Source: Bacteroidota bacterium
GTDB lineage: Bacteria; Bacteroidota; Ignavibacteria; Kapaibacteriales; UBA2268
Assembly: GCA_021780815.1 (NCBI GenBank)
Contig: JAJXYC010000020.1
Coordinates: 69,046 to 133,045, forward strand
Direction of reading: 5' to 3'
DNA length: 64,000 bases
Both the position numbers and the translations under genes were made by a program. Shown here in pieces: positions 8,474 to 16,600 of this stretch; position 1 is the stretch's first letter, and each line of letters starts with the position of its first letter. A model generated the notes under the pieces. It was given only the letters and a program-made list of their open reading frames with translations. It had not been told where the DNA came from and ran no database searches.

Positions 8474-10654
8474 ATGACAAACGTACTTTTAGAATATGAA
8501 AATCTGAAAAAAGAACTTGACTTTGCTTCAACCGACGCAGATAGAACAGGGAAGATTATCATCCAAATAGGTTCGGCAACCTGTGAAAAAGCTGCAGGTT
8601 CCGATAAAGTTCGGGATGAATTCCAGAAATTAATCAAAGCATCGGGCAAATCCAATATTGTGATTAAGCAAACAGGTTGTACTGGTCGCTGTTCTCAAGA
8701 ACCTATTGTTACTGTGTTTTTACCAAATCAAATCCCTGTAAAATATAGCAAAGTAACAGTCGAAAAAGTTAATGAAATTTTTAACGAGCATATTATTAAT
8801 TCAAATCCACTCACAAAGTATATGCTTGATAAGCATACCAACTTACTTTGCAAGTGGGTGACAACAATTTTTTCAACAAAACATAGTTCTAATGAATTTT
8901 ATGAAAAATGGGGCAAAAAAATAAATTCAATGCTCGATGATTATGGTTTGTATTATGATGTCAGAATCTTGTTTGGTGGAGAAATTCAAATTCAACAAAG
9001 AAGCTCTTCAGAATACGATGGTATTTTAATGATATTCCCAGAAAATGTACTTTATGGCTTTTCTGATGAGGAAGACTTAAAACGTATTATTGAAGGACAA
9101 TTTATTAATAAACAATTGGTCCGTGACAATCATGTTTTTGCAAAAGATTTGGTTGAAAAATATATTAAGTTTTATGGTGATTTATCATTTTTCAACAAAC
9201 AAAACAGAATCACATTAAGAAACTGCGGAATAATTGACCCCGAAAGTTTAGTGGATTATATTCACGCACAAGGTTATGAGGCACTATCGCATATTTTATT
9301 TAAAGGTGACCCTGAATGGGTAATCAATGAAATCCTGAAGTCAGGTCTTCGAGGCAGAGGTGGTGGCGGCTTCCCCACTGGTGCAAAATGGAAAAACACA
9401 CGCACTCTTTCTAATGACCCGATTAAATATGTTATTTGTAATGCTGACGAAGGTGACCCGGGTGCTTTTATGGATAGAAGTGCATTAGAAGGTGACCCAT
9501 TCAGTATTATCGAAGGTATGACTATTGGGGCTTATACAATGGGTGCAAGCAAAGGCTTTATTTATGTGCGTGCAGAATATCCTTTGGCAATAAAGCGACT
9601 GGAAAATGCGATTAAAGAAGCACACAAATTTGGTTTACTCGGGAATAATATTTTAGGCTCGGACTTCTCTTTTGATATTGAAATAAGGTTAGGTGCGGGA
9701 GCCTTTGTTTGTGGGGAAGAAACTGCATTAATTAAATCAATAGAAGGTAAACGTGGTCAACCAGTATTCCGCCCACCGTATCCATCATTTAAAGGACTTT
9801 GGGGACATCCAACTTGTATTAATAATGTAGAAACTTGGGCAAATGTTCCTGCAATTATGCTCTATGGCGCTGATTGGTTCAATAAAATTGGAACAGAAGG
9901 TAGCAAGGGGACAAAAGTTTTCGCACTTGCCGGAAAAGTTAAAAATACTGGTTTAGTTGAAGTGCCTATGGGAACTACACTCCGTGAAATCATATATGAC
10001 ATAGGCGGCGGAATTCCCAATGGAAAAGTATTAAAAGCTATACAAACAGGCGGTCCTTCTGGTGGTTGTATTCCTGCTTCAAAAATCGATACCCCTGTCG
10101 ATTATGAATCACTTAAATCTGTCGGTTCTATGATGGGTTCCGGGGGAATGATTGTGCTTGATGACACTGATTGTATTGTTTCTACTTGCAAATTTTTTTT
10201 AGAATTTACTAAAGATGAATCTTGTGGCAAATGCTTACCGTGTCGAGAAGGCACTGTGAGAATGCTGGAAATCTTGGAAAGAATAACAAACGGTACCGCT
10301 GTTCTCGAAGATTTAGATAAATTAAAACGATTAGGTAATTTAATGAAGAAAACTTCATTATGTGGGTTAGGTCAATCAGCTCCGAATCCAGTATTGAGTT
10401 CATTAGAAAACTTTTATGATGAATTTATTACTCATATCGTTGAAAAAAGGTGTCCTACACAACGTTGCACTGATTTGATTAAATACGTAATTGATGCGGA
10501 CAAATGCACTGGTTGTACTGTTTGTGCCAGACGTTGTCCAGTACTTTGCATAAGTGGAAGCAAACGTATGCCACACGAAATTGACCAAGATAAGTGTATT
10601 AAATGTGGTGAATGCTATAATGCATGTAAGTTTGATGCAATTATTAAAATATAA
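8474..10654 (+). CDS. hydB: [FeFe] hydrogenase, NuoF-like NAD(H)/FMN subunit, extended form
   Basis: 726 aa. NAD(H)- and FMN-binding subunit of a multimeric hydrogenase in the cytoplasm. Order: thioredoxin-like [2Fe-2S] domain (~25-110; C37 and C69-x3-C73, so only three of the usual four ligands are obvious); an unusual ~100-residue stretch (~115-215); NuoF core from ~240 with the glycine-rich [15 protein letters not shown] (~290); [10 protein letters not shown]-type FMN region; 4Fe-4S site [11 protein letters not shown] (~582); and two C-terminal ferredoxin clusters [12 protein letters not shown] and [12 protein letters not shown]. It is longer than HydB of Thermotoga because of the N-terminal stretch. 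hydA follows 11 nt later and hydC overlaps hydA. NuoF of complex I is excluded by the adjacent H-cluster subunit. Confidence 0.93.
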   Translation: MTNVLLEYENLKKELDFASTDADRTGKIIIQIGSATCEKAAGSDKVRDEFQKLIKASGKSNIVIKQTGCTGRCSQEPIVTVFLPNQIPVKYSKVTVEKVNEIFNEHIINSNPLTKYMLDKHTNLLCKWVTTIFSTKHSSNEFYEKWGKKINSMLDDYGLYYDVRILFGGEIQIQQRSSSEYDGILMIFPENVLYGFSDEEDLKRIIEGQFINKQLVRDNHVFAKDLVEKYIKFYGDLSFFNKQNRITLRNCGIIDPESLVDYIHAQGYEALSHILFKGDPEWVINEILKSGLRGRGGGGFPTGAKWKNTRTLSNDPIKYVICNADEGDPGAFMDRSALEGDPFSIIEGMTIGAYTMGASKGFIYVRAEYPLAIKRLENAIKEAHKFGLLGNNILGSDFSFDIEIRLGAGAFVCGEETALIKSIEGKRGQPVFRPPYPSFKGLWGHPTCINNVETWANVPAIMLYGADWFNKIGTEGSKGTKVFALAGKVKNTGLVEVPMGTTLREIIYDIGGGIPNGKVLKAIQTGGPSGGCIPASKIDTPVDYESLKSVGSMMGSGGMIVLDDTDCIVSTCKFFLEFTKDESCGKCLPCREGTVRMLEILERITNGTAVLEDLDKLKRLGNLMKKTSLCGLGQSAPNPVLSSLENFYDEFITHIVEKRCPTQRCTDLIKYVIDADKCTGCTVCARRCPVLCISGSKRMPHEIDQDKCIKCGECYNACKFDAIIKI

Positions 10655-10665
10655 AAAGGTACAAT

Positions 10666-12429
10666 ATGAATATGTTAAATGTAATTATAGATGATAAAGA
10701 AATTCAAGTGCCAGAAGGTACAACTATTATGCAAGCAGCTGACGGTATTGGTTCGCACGTCCCAAGATTATGCTATCATCCAATATTATCCACTGAAGGA
10801 GCATGCCGTATTTGCATTGTCGAAGTTGAAGGTATGAACAATTTTACTACTTCTTGCAATACGAAAATTCAAGAAGGAATGAAAATAAAAACTAATTCCC
10901 CATCCTTAATGCAAGCAAGGCGTGATTTGGTTGAATTACTTTTAGACAATCATCCACGCGCCTGTCTTACTTGTGATAGAGATGGTAATTGCGAATTACA
11001 AAATTTATCATATAAACTTGGTGTTCGAGAAAGATTATTTGCAGGCGAAAGAAAAAGAATCCCAATTGAAAGAGATAATATTGCAATTGTGCGTAATGCA
11101 GAAAAATGTATTCTTTGCCGTCGCTGTGTCCGTGTTTGTGCCGAAGTTCAAGGTATTTCAAATTTAAGTCAATTATATCGTGGATTTAATACCATTGTGG
11201 CGCCAGCATTCGAATCTAAAATGGACGATTCCATTTGTATAATGTGTGGACAATGTATCAACGTATGTCCAACTGCGGCATTAGAAGAAAAAAGCCACAC
11301 AGAACAAGTATTTGCCGCTTTGAATGACCCAACCAAACACGTTGTTGTTCAAACAGCACCTGCAATTCGTGTTGCTATTGCGGAAGGTTGGTATGATGAA
11401 GTTGGTATAAATGCTACGGGCAAAGCTGTCGAAGCTTTGCGTAGATTAGGGTTTGATGATGTTTTCGATACAAATTTTGGTGCTGATTTAACAATAGTAG
11501 AAGAATCGAATGAATTTTTATCAAGACTTGAAAAAGGGGAAAATTTACCTATTCTTACATCTTGTTCACCTGGCTGGATTAACTTTATGGAACACTTTTA
11601 TCCTGAATTTATTCCAAATGCTTCAACTTGCAAATCACCAATGCAAATGACATCAACTTTAATCAAAACATATTATGCACAACAAAAAGGACTTGACCCA
11701 AAAGATATTTACGTTGTCGCAATTATGCCTTGCATTGCAAAGAAATATGAAGCAAGTCGCCCAGAACATTTTTCCGAAGAAGGTTATCCTTATACTGACG
11801 CTGTGCTTACTACCCGTGAGTTAATTTGGATGATTAAAGCAATGGGAATAGATTTCAAAAATTTACCACAGAATTCAGAATTTGACAATCCATTAGGCGA
11901 AAGTACAGGTGCGGCAGTGATATTTGGTACCACCGGTGGTGTTATGGAAGCCACTTTAAGAACGGCGTATTTTAAATTAACAGGAAAAAAACCAAAAGAT
12001 TTAGAATATACTGAAGTTCGTGCTGTTGATGGATTAAAAGAAGCCTCGATTGAAATAGATGGCAAAACAATTAATGTCGCAGTTGCAAACGGGTTAAGCA
12101 ATGCAAAAATAATCCTTGATAAAGTAAAATCAGGCGAAAAACAATATCATATTATTGAATTAATGGCTTGTTCGGGGGGATGTGTTGCCGGAGGAGGACA
12201 ACCATTACCAAATACTTCTGAATATGTTTACCCATTAGATAGCGAAATTATCAAGAAAAGACAAGCCGCACTTTATCAAATTGATAAAGAGGAAGAAGTA
12301 AGAATATCAATTGAAAATCAATCAATCAAAAAGTTATACAAAAACTTATTAAAAAAACCAGGTAATGAAATTGCACATAAATTATTGCATACACATTATT
12401 CTGAAAAATTTCCAAGAGGTGTGAAATGA
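10666..12429 (+). CDS. hydA: [FeFe] hydrogenase catalytic subunit
   Basis: 587 aa, reduces protons or oxidises H2. N-terminal [2Fe-2S] ferredoxin (C36, C47, C50, C64), His/Cys 4Fe-4S motif (HPRACLTCDRDGNCEL), two 4Fe-4S clusters (CILCRRCVRVC; CIMCGQCINVCP), then the H-cluster domain: L1 TSCSPGW (~297), L2 MPCIAKKYE (~354) and L3 MACSGGCVAGGGQP (~500). The small C-terminal domain ends with the LLHTHYS motif. L1 has Cys-Ser where many [FeFe] enzymes have Cys-Cys. The subunit has the size and cluster set of trimeric HydABC enzymes, which can bifurcate electrons between ferredoxin and NADH; bifurcation here is inference. Maturases HydEFG are not in the window. Confidence 0.95.
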   Translation: MNMLNVIIDDKEIQVPEGTTIMQAADGIGSHVPRLCYHPILSTEGACRICIVEVEGMNNFTTSCNTKIQEGMKIKTNSPSLMQARRDLVELLLDNHPRACLTCDRDGNCELQNLSYKLGVRERLFAGERKRIPIERDNIAIVRNAEKCILCRRCVRVCAEVQGISNLSQLYRGFNTIVAPAFESKMDDSICIMCGQCINVCPTAALEEKSHTEQVFAALNDPTKHVVVQTAPAIRVAIAEGWYDEVGINATGKAVEALRRLGFDDVFDTNFGADLTIVEESNEFLSRLEKGENLPILTSCSPGWINFMEHFYPEFIPNASTCKSPMQMTSTLIKTYYAQQKGLDPKDIYVVAIMPCIAKKYEASRPEHFSEEGYPYTDAVLTTRELIWMIKAMGIDFKNLPQNSEFDNPLGESTGAAVIFGTTGGVMEATLRTAYFKLTGKKPKDLEYTEVRAVDGLKEASIEIDGKTINVAVANGLSNAKIILDKVKSGEKQYHIIELMACSGGCVAGGGQPLPNTSEYVYPLDSEIIKKRQAALYQIDKEEEVRISIENQSIKKLYKNLLKKPGNEIAHKLLHTHYSEKFPRGVK

Positions 12430-12935
12430 GAGATGTAAGTCATTTAAACATAACAATAGATAAAAGTATTGTTGATTTTATAGAGGAATGCTTGCAAAAA
12501 GAGCATCCTGAGAGTTATTTAATTGCAGTTTTGCACAAAGTCCAAGAATTATACGGATATTTATCAAACGAAAATATGTATCAAGTAGCTCATTTATTAG
12601 GTGTGCCAACTTCAACAGTTTACGGCGTGGCAACATTTTACCATTTCTTTAGATTAAAACCAAAAGGCAAATATTCAATTTCTGTCTGTCTCGGAACAGC
12701 TTGTTTTGTTAAAGGGGCAGATTTAGTTTTGCAATCATTTAAAAATGAATTAGGCATTGATATTGGAGAAACTACATCTGATGGTCTTTTTTCAATTGAT
12801 AATACAAGATGTTTAGGTGTTTGTGCTCTTGCTCCTGTTGTAACAATAAATGAACAAGTTTTTGGAAATGTTACTCCGAATCAAGTGCCAGAAATTTTGA
12901 ATAAAATTAAAACAAAAAGTGATACTATTGAATAA
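12426..12935 (+). CDS. hydC: [FeFe] hydrogenase, NuoE-like [2Fe-2S] subunit
   Basis: 169 aa. Helical N-terminal part (KVQELYGYLSNENMYQVAHLLGVPTSTVYGVATFYHFF) and a thioredoxin-like ferredoxin with four cluster ligands in CLGTAC and CLGVC. It passes electrons between the NuoF-like subunit and the rest of the complex. Its ATG overlaps the hydA stop (ATGA), so translation is coupled and stoichiometric assembly is likely. A strong terminator hairpin follows at 12966. Confidence 0.94.
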   Translation: MRDVSHLNITIDKSIVDFIEECLQKEHPESYLIAVLHKVQELYGYLSNENMYQVAHLLGVPTSTVYGVATFYHFFRLKPKGKYSISVCLGTACFVKGADLVLQSFKNELGIDIGETTSDGLFSIDNTRCLGVCALAPVVTINEQVFGNVTPNQVPEILNKIKTKSDTIE

Positions 12936-12965
12936 CTAAAAGAACCCATACACACTCATACATAA

Positions 12966-12995
12966 AGGTTGTTTCCGAAAAGGGCAGCCTTTTTT
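12966..12995 (+). terminator. Terminator of hydBAC
   Basis: AGGTTGTTT (12966-12974) pairs with GGGCAGCCT (12982-12990), including several G-U pairs, with a 7-nt loop CCGAAAA and then a T-run. The GGCAGCC/GGCTG core resembles the hairpins at 13062 and 42893. Confidence 0.75.
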
Positions 12996-13056
12996 ATTTC
13001 AGCATTGATTAATCTCACTTTGTTTTTCTTTGTTATTATGTTTAGAATGATAGAAG

Positions 13057-13086
13057 GAAAAAGGCTGTCTTTGTGCGGGACAGCCT
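13057..13086 (-). terminator. Terminator of the Asp-box T9SS protein gene
   Basis: Perfect 8-bp stem AGGCTGTC (13062-13069)/GACAGCCT (13079-13086) with a 9-nt loop. On the minus strand it is followed by TTTTTCC. It can act in both directions between the convergent hydC and propeller genes. Confidence 0.8.
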
Positions 13087-13106
13087 CTTTTAGATTTGTA
13101 TTTTTT

Positions 13107-15914
13107 TTATTTAACCACCAGCATTTTTTTGGTAATATTAAATTTCTTAGTCTTTAAAGTATAGATATAGCTCCCCACATACAAATTGGCCATATTTATT
13201 TGTAATTGATGTAACCCTTTCTCTACAAACCCTTCGAATAACGTTCGAATGAATTTACCCGAATTGTCTGATAAAATCATTGTGACAAAATCATCTTGAT
13301 TTAATGAAAATTCGATTGTGGTAGATAAATTAGCAGGATTTGGGTAATTTCGTAAAATTGAAGTTTCCCTTTGAAGATTATCATCAACACTTAAAGGAAT
13401 TTCACTAAGAAAAACCCCGCTACCTTGTGTAGCAATTGCGGCAGTAATTTTATCGTTATCTACGTAAGTATCTATCATTTCCACAATTACATTCCCGATA
13501 GTTTCTTTGCCTTCTTGTAACCATTCAGTTTGCATTCCTTGTAAATGAGTAGTTGAAAATAAACCTACATCAGTTCCAACCAAAATTAGCCCTTCTTGTT
13601 GATATGGTACATATTTAATCCAGCGAACAGATGGTCCTGCTCCTGTTCCATCGGGAAATTCTTCTAGATTACCCCCGATTTCTTGCCAACTTTGTCCTTT
13701 ATCCTTGCTGTAAAAAATACTCTGAACATTGTAATTAGAAAATGTTAAATAAATTTCATCACTCCCATTATTAGTATTAACGTCAATTGAAGAAATCCAA
13801 CCACCTCTTGGGAAATTTGCTCCTGTAATATTATATCTTACAGCAGAATTTGGATTGTCAGCATCATAAATTACATACAAATTACCATTATTTGTACCCA
13901 CCAATAAGTTTTTAAATCCACTTGCATCATCATAGATTTTCATAACAGAAATAGTATCGTTACTTGGTAAAACAAACGCATCAGGTGGCGAAATAACCCA
14001 TTCACTATTAAATATATTTTCGCTTTGCTCAATATCCATTAGCTTGTGATGAAATAAAATTTTATTCAGTGCAGGCAAATAAATACTATTTTTATCGTTA
14101 GGATCAATAATGAAATTATTGTAAAAAGAAAATTCTTCGCTGTTCAAAGACCAAGGAGTAATATAGTAAAAATTTTGTGGTTCAAGCGACTCACTAAGCG
14201 TTGTCAGAACAGATGCACCATTATACCAAGTAGTAATAACATAACTTAAATCATTTGCAATTGCAACATTCATCCCGTCCCCACCTGTTAATTCATTCCA
14301 ATCTTTTGTTGTTTGATTAGAGGCATTCATATAAAATGAGCCATTATCTTGCAACCCCCCTACTAACAATTTCGTGTATGGAGATTGTGATATTGCAACT
14401 GAGTAAAATTGAGAAGTAATCAAATTTTGGTTTAAACTTACCCATTCTGGTGTTACAGCATTAACATCTTCAAGTTTATATACTCCGCCATCACTAACGG
14501 TATATAAAGTTTTAGTATTTTGAGGTGAAAAAGTTAAACTATGCACATCAGGATGTAAATACCAACTGGCTAAATCATAAGTAAAATAATTATCTTGCCA
14601 GTAATATCCACCGATCATATCAAAATGTAAATTATCAGCAAATCCATTTTTAGAGCGATACAAAGAAGTTCCAGCCAATAAAACAAAATTTTCATCATTT
14701 GGACCTACTATTAAATTTTGTGCATATCCTCCCAAAGTAGAATATGTCATAATATCTTGCGATGGAGGAAATAAATTAGCAGTCAAATCTTGCCACTTTT
14801 GGCTTGCATTTTCAGTATATTTATATAAAGAAGATTTGGAATCATGGAATGAATACATATCTATACCATTGGTCGGTTCTTCTACTGATACATACAGCAC
14901 ATTATTATTAGATGGTGCTATTGCCAACTTAATAACCTTTGCATCATTAGGCAAAAAAGAACCTGATATATTTTCCCAATTATTTCCTTGATTAGTAGAT
15001 TTAAAAATGCCTGTATATTTTGGAGTTATACCTGACAACGAAATAGAACTAATTGCCGCATATAAAACACCATCATTAGTTATTTCTAAATCCGAAGAAA
15101 AGGCTAAATTATTTACATCACCAAGCACTAAATTCCAAGAATTGCCGCCATCAGTTGATTTTATAATGCCACCAACACAAGCGGCATAAACAACGTCGGA
15201 ATTGTTTATATTCGGGTCAGGAATAATTTTCCAAATTCCTTGGAATATTCCTGATAAATTAGTTGTATTACTTGGCTTTGTAGAAGGTAGTAAAAACCAG
15301 GACACACCATTATCAGTTGATTTAAACATCCCATCCCCAATATAGGACATACGAGCTTTGGTAGATATTTTTCTATCAATGGTACTTAAAAGTTCACCCG
15401 AACCATAATACCAAGTATTATATTTGCCTTCCCTTTTATCTTGTGCAATACAATACACACTTTGAATTTCATTTTTTGGTGTTGTCTTAACCCAAGTTAT
15501 CCCATCATCAGTAGAACGCCAAACTCCACCTGTTGCGGCACCTACTAAAAGCGTCTTTTCATCATTTATATCAATTGCTATACAATTTGCTCGCCCTCCA
15601 ACATTGGTCGGTCCTATATTTTGCCAAAAAAAACTACCATTGTTATAATCACCTGTTTTTTGTAATTGCAATTGATTACTTGAATTTATGTTCTTAACAA
15701 AATTTAATACCCGCTCTTTAATATTTTTAGGGAGGTCGCCTGTTTTCGGGTCTTTCGTTCGTTGAAATTCATAATTGGCATAAAGAGCAAGAGATTCCGA
15801 TTTTGATAGCCTATATTTTTTTTGTGAATTAATTTTATTTAAACTAAAATATAAAAACACAGGAATTATTAATAATCCAAAAATAAATATAAACAAGTAT
15901 TTTGTTTTTTTCAT
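13107..15914 (-). CDS. Secreted Asp-box (BNR/sortilin-like) beta-propeller protein with T9SS sorting domain
   Basis: 935 aa. N-terminal signal/anchor helix (KYLFIFIFGLLIIPVFLYFS). At least five Asp-box motifs of the SxDxGxxW kind are visible (RSTDDGITW, KSTDNGVSW, KSTDGGNSW, KSTNQGNNW, YSKDKGQSW), giving a VPS10/sialidase-like propeller fold, a family of glycan- or protein-binding and hydrolytic proteins. The last ~80 residues are a type A sorting domain (NYPNPANLSTTIEFSL ... GSYIYTLKTKKFNITKKMLVVK). No catalytic residues can be assigned, so the role at the cell surface is unknown. The start chosen is the ATG at 15914, with AGGAGAG 5 nt upstream; a TTG at 15929 is less likely. Convergent with hydC. 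Confidence 0.88.
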   Translation of the reverse strand: MKKTKYLFIFIFGLLIIPVFLYFSLNKINSQKKYRLSKSESLALYANYEFQRTKDPKTGDLPKNIKERVLNFVKNINSSNQLQLQKTGDYNNGSFFWQNIGPTNVGGRANCIAIDINDEKTLLVGAATGGVWRSTDDGITWVKTTPKNEIQSVYCIAQDKREGKYNTWYYGSGELLSTIDRKISTKARMSYIGDGMFKSTDNGVSWFLLPSTKPSNTTNLSGIFQGIWKIIPDPNINNSDVVYAACVGGIIKSTDGGNSWNLVLGDVNNLAFSSDLEITNDGVLYAAISSISLSGITPKYTGIFKSTNQGNNWENISGSFLPNDAKVIKLAIAPSNNNVLYVSVEEPTNGIDMYSFHDSKSSLYKYTENASQKWQDLTANLFPPSQDIMTYSTLGGYAQNLIVGPNDENFVLLAGTSLYRSKNGFADNLHFDMIGGYYWQDNYFTYDLASWYLHPDVHSLTFSPQNTKTLYTVSDGGVYKLEDVNAVTPEWVSLNQNLITSQFYSVAISQSPYTKLLVGGLQDNGSFYMNASNQTTKDWNELTGGDGMNVAIANDLSYVITTWYNGASVLTTLSESLEPQNFYYITPWSLNSEEFSFYNNFIIDPNDKNSIYLPALNKILFHHKLMDIEQSENIFNSEWVISPPDAFVLPSNDTISVMKIYDDASGFKNLLVGTNNGNLYVIYDADNPNSAVRYNITGANFPRGGWISSIDVNTNNGSDEIYLTFSNYNVQSIFYSKDKGQSWQEIGGNLEEFPDGTGAGPSVRWIKYVPYQQEGLILVGTDVGLFSTTHLQGMQTEWLQEGKETIGNVIVEMIDTYVDNDKITAAIATQGSGVFLSEIPLSVDDNLQRETSILRNYPNPANLSTTIEFSLNQDDFVTMILSDNSGKFIRTLFEGFVEKGLHQLQINMANLYVGSYIYTLKTKKFNITKKMLVVK

Positions 15915-15945
15915 AAACTCTCCTATCAATTAACTTTAATAAGAA

Positions 15946-15953
15946 CAAAATTA
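15946..15953 (-). promoter_or_regulatory. TAnnTTTG promoter box
   Basis: Perfect TAATTTTG on the minus strand, 31 nt before the ATG of the Asp-box protein. Confidence 0.5.
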
Positions 15954-16007
15954 AGCATTAATTTTGAATTTTATTAAACAAGAATTTAAATATTTAGGAG
16001 ATTCTTT

Positions 16008-16451
16008 TTATTTTGTTAAATCTTTTATAACATCTTTAATGCTATTGCAACTTGCTTGCTTTGTATAAACAGGACACTCACGACAATCTTTGTCAGCACA
16101 AATATTATTGTAATGAATTACTGTCCAACAAGGATTATCGTAATTGTTATATGCTTTGCATTGTGTTCTTTCTTCTTCTGAACATCCTAAAATCTTCCAG
16201 CATGGTAAAAGTGAATACATCATTCTTATTGCAGAAATCGAAACTTTCTTTTCTTTAATAGCGTTTCTTATGCAACTTATTTTTTCAACGTCATTTTGAG
16301 AATAAAGCCTATGCCCAGATGTTTTTTTGTACGTTATAATTAAACCTTCTCGCTCATACATTCTTAACGTATGAACCGAAACATTTAATAAATTAGAAAC
16401 AACACTAATTGTATAGATTGGGGTATCTTTATTAATTTGGTCTTTTTTCAT
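16008..16451 (-). CDS. MerR-family regulator with Cys-rich two-CW-like sensor domain
   Basis: 147 aa. Residues ~10-75 are a MerR winged helix (ISVVSNLLNVSVHTLRMYEREGLI, then SGHRLYSQNDVEKI), closest in style to HspR-type members. Residues ~85-140 carry eight Cys in a pattern CW-x4-C-x7-C-x9-CW-x8-C-x4-C-x2-C-x7-C (PCWKILGC ... PCWTVIHY ... CADKDCRECPVY), which resembles the two-CW module found in some sensory proteins and likely binds metal or an Fe-S cluster. MerR proteins usually work as dimers at elongated promoters. It is divergent from aroC across 149 nt and may control itself or its neighbour. The signal is unknown. Confidence 0.82.
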   Translation of the reverse strand: MKKDQINKDTPIYTISVVSNLLNVSVHTLRMYEREGLIITYKKTSGHRLYSQNDVEKISCIRNAIKEKKVSISAIRMMYSLLPCWKILGCSEEERTQCKAYNNYDNPCWTVIHYNNICADKDCRECPVYTKQASCNSIKDVIKDLTK

Positions 16452-16489
16452 ATAATTATTAATATTTATATTGTTATATTTTCTATATT

Positions 16490-16497
16490 CAAAATTA
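16490..16497 (-). promoter_or_regulatory. TAnnTTTG promoter box for the MerR gene
   Basis: Perfect TAATTTTG on the minus strand, 38 nt before the regulator's ATG. Confidence 0.5.
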
Positions 16498-16569
16498 TAT
16501 ATTTTCTATAAATAAATAAAAAAAACATAATTCTTAACTCAATAAAAATAAAGAAATAAAAAAAGTTCT

Positions 16570-16577
16570 TAAATTTG
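16570..16577 (+). promoter_or_regulatory. TAnnTTTG promoter box for aroC
   Basis: Perfect TAAATTTG. With a start site ~7 nt downstream the aroC transcript would have a very short leader (8-17 nt). Confidence 0.5.
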
Positions 16578-16600
16578 TAAATACTTAACAAATGCAAGAA

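Noticed and set aside
8474-12935. NuoEFG of respiratory complex I
   Set aside because: The large subunit has the complete H-cluster motifs (L1-L3), so it is a hydrogenase. No NuoABCDHIJKLMN genes are present.
12969-13157. Plus-strand open frame across the hydC terminators
   Set aside because: It reads through two terminator hairpins and the end of an opposite gene, without coding character.
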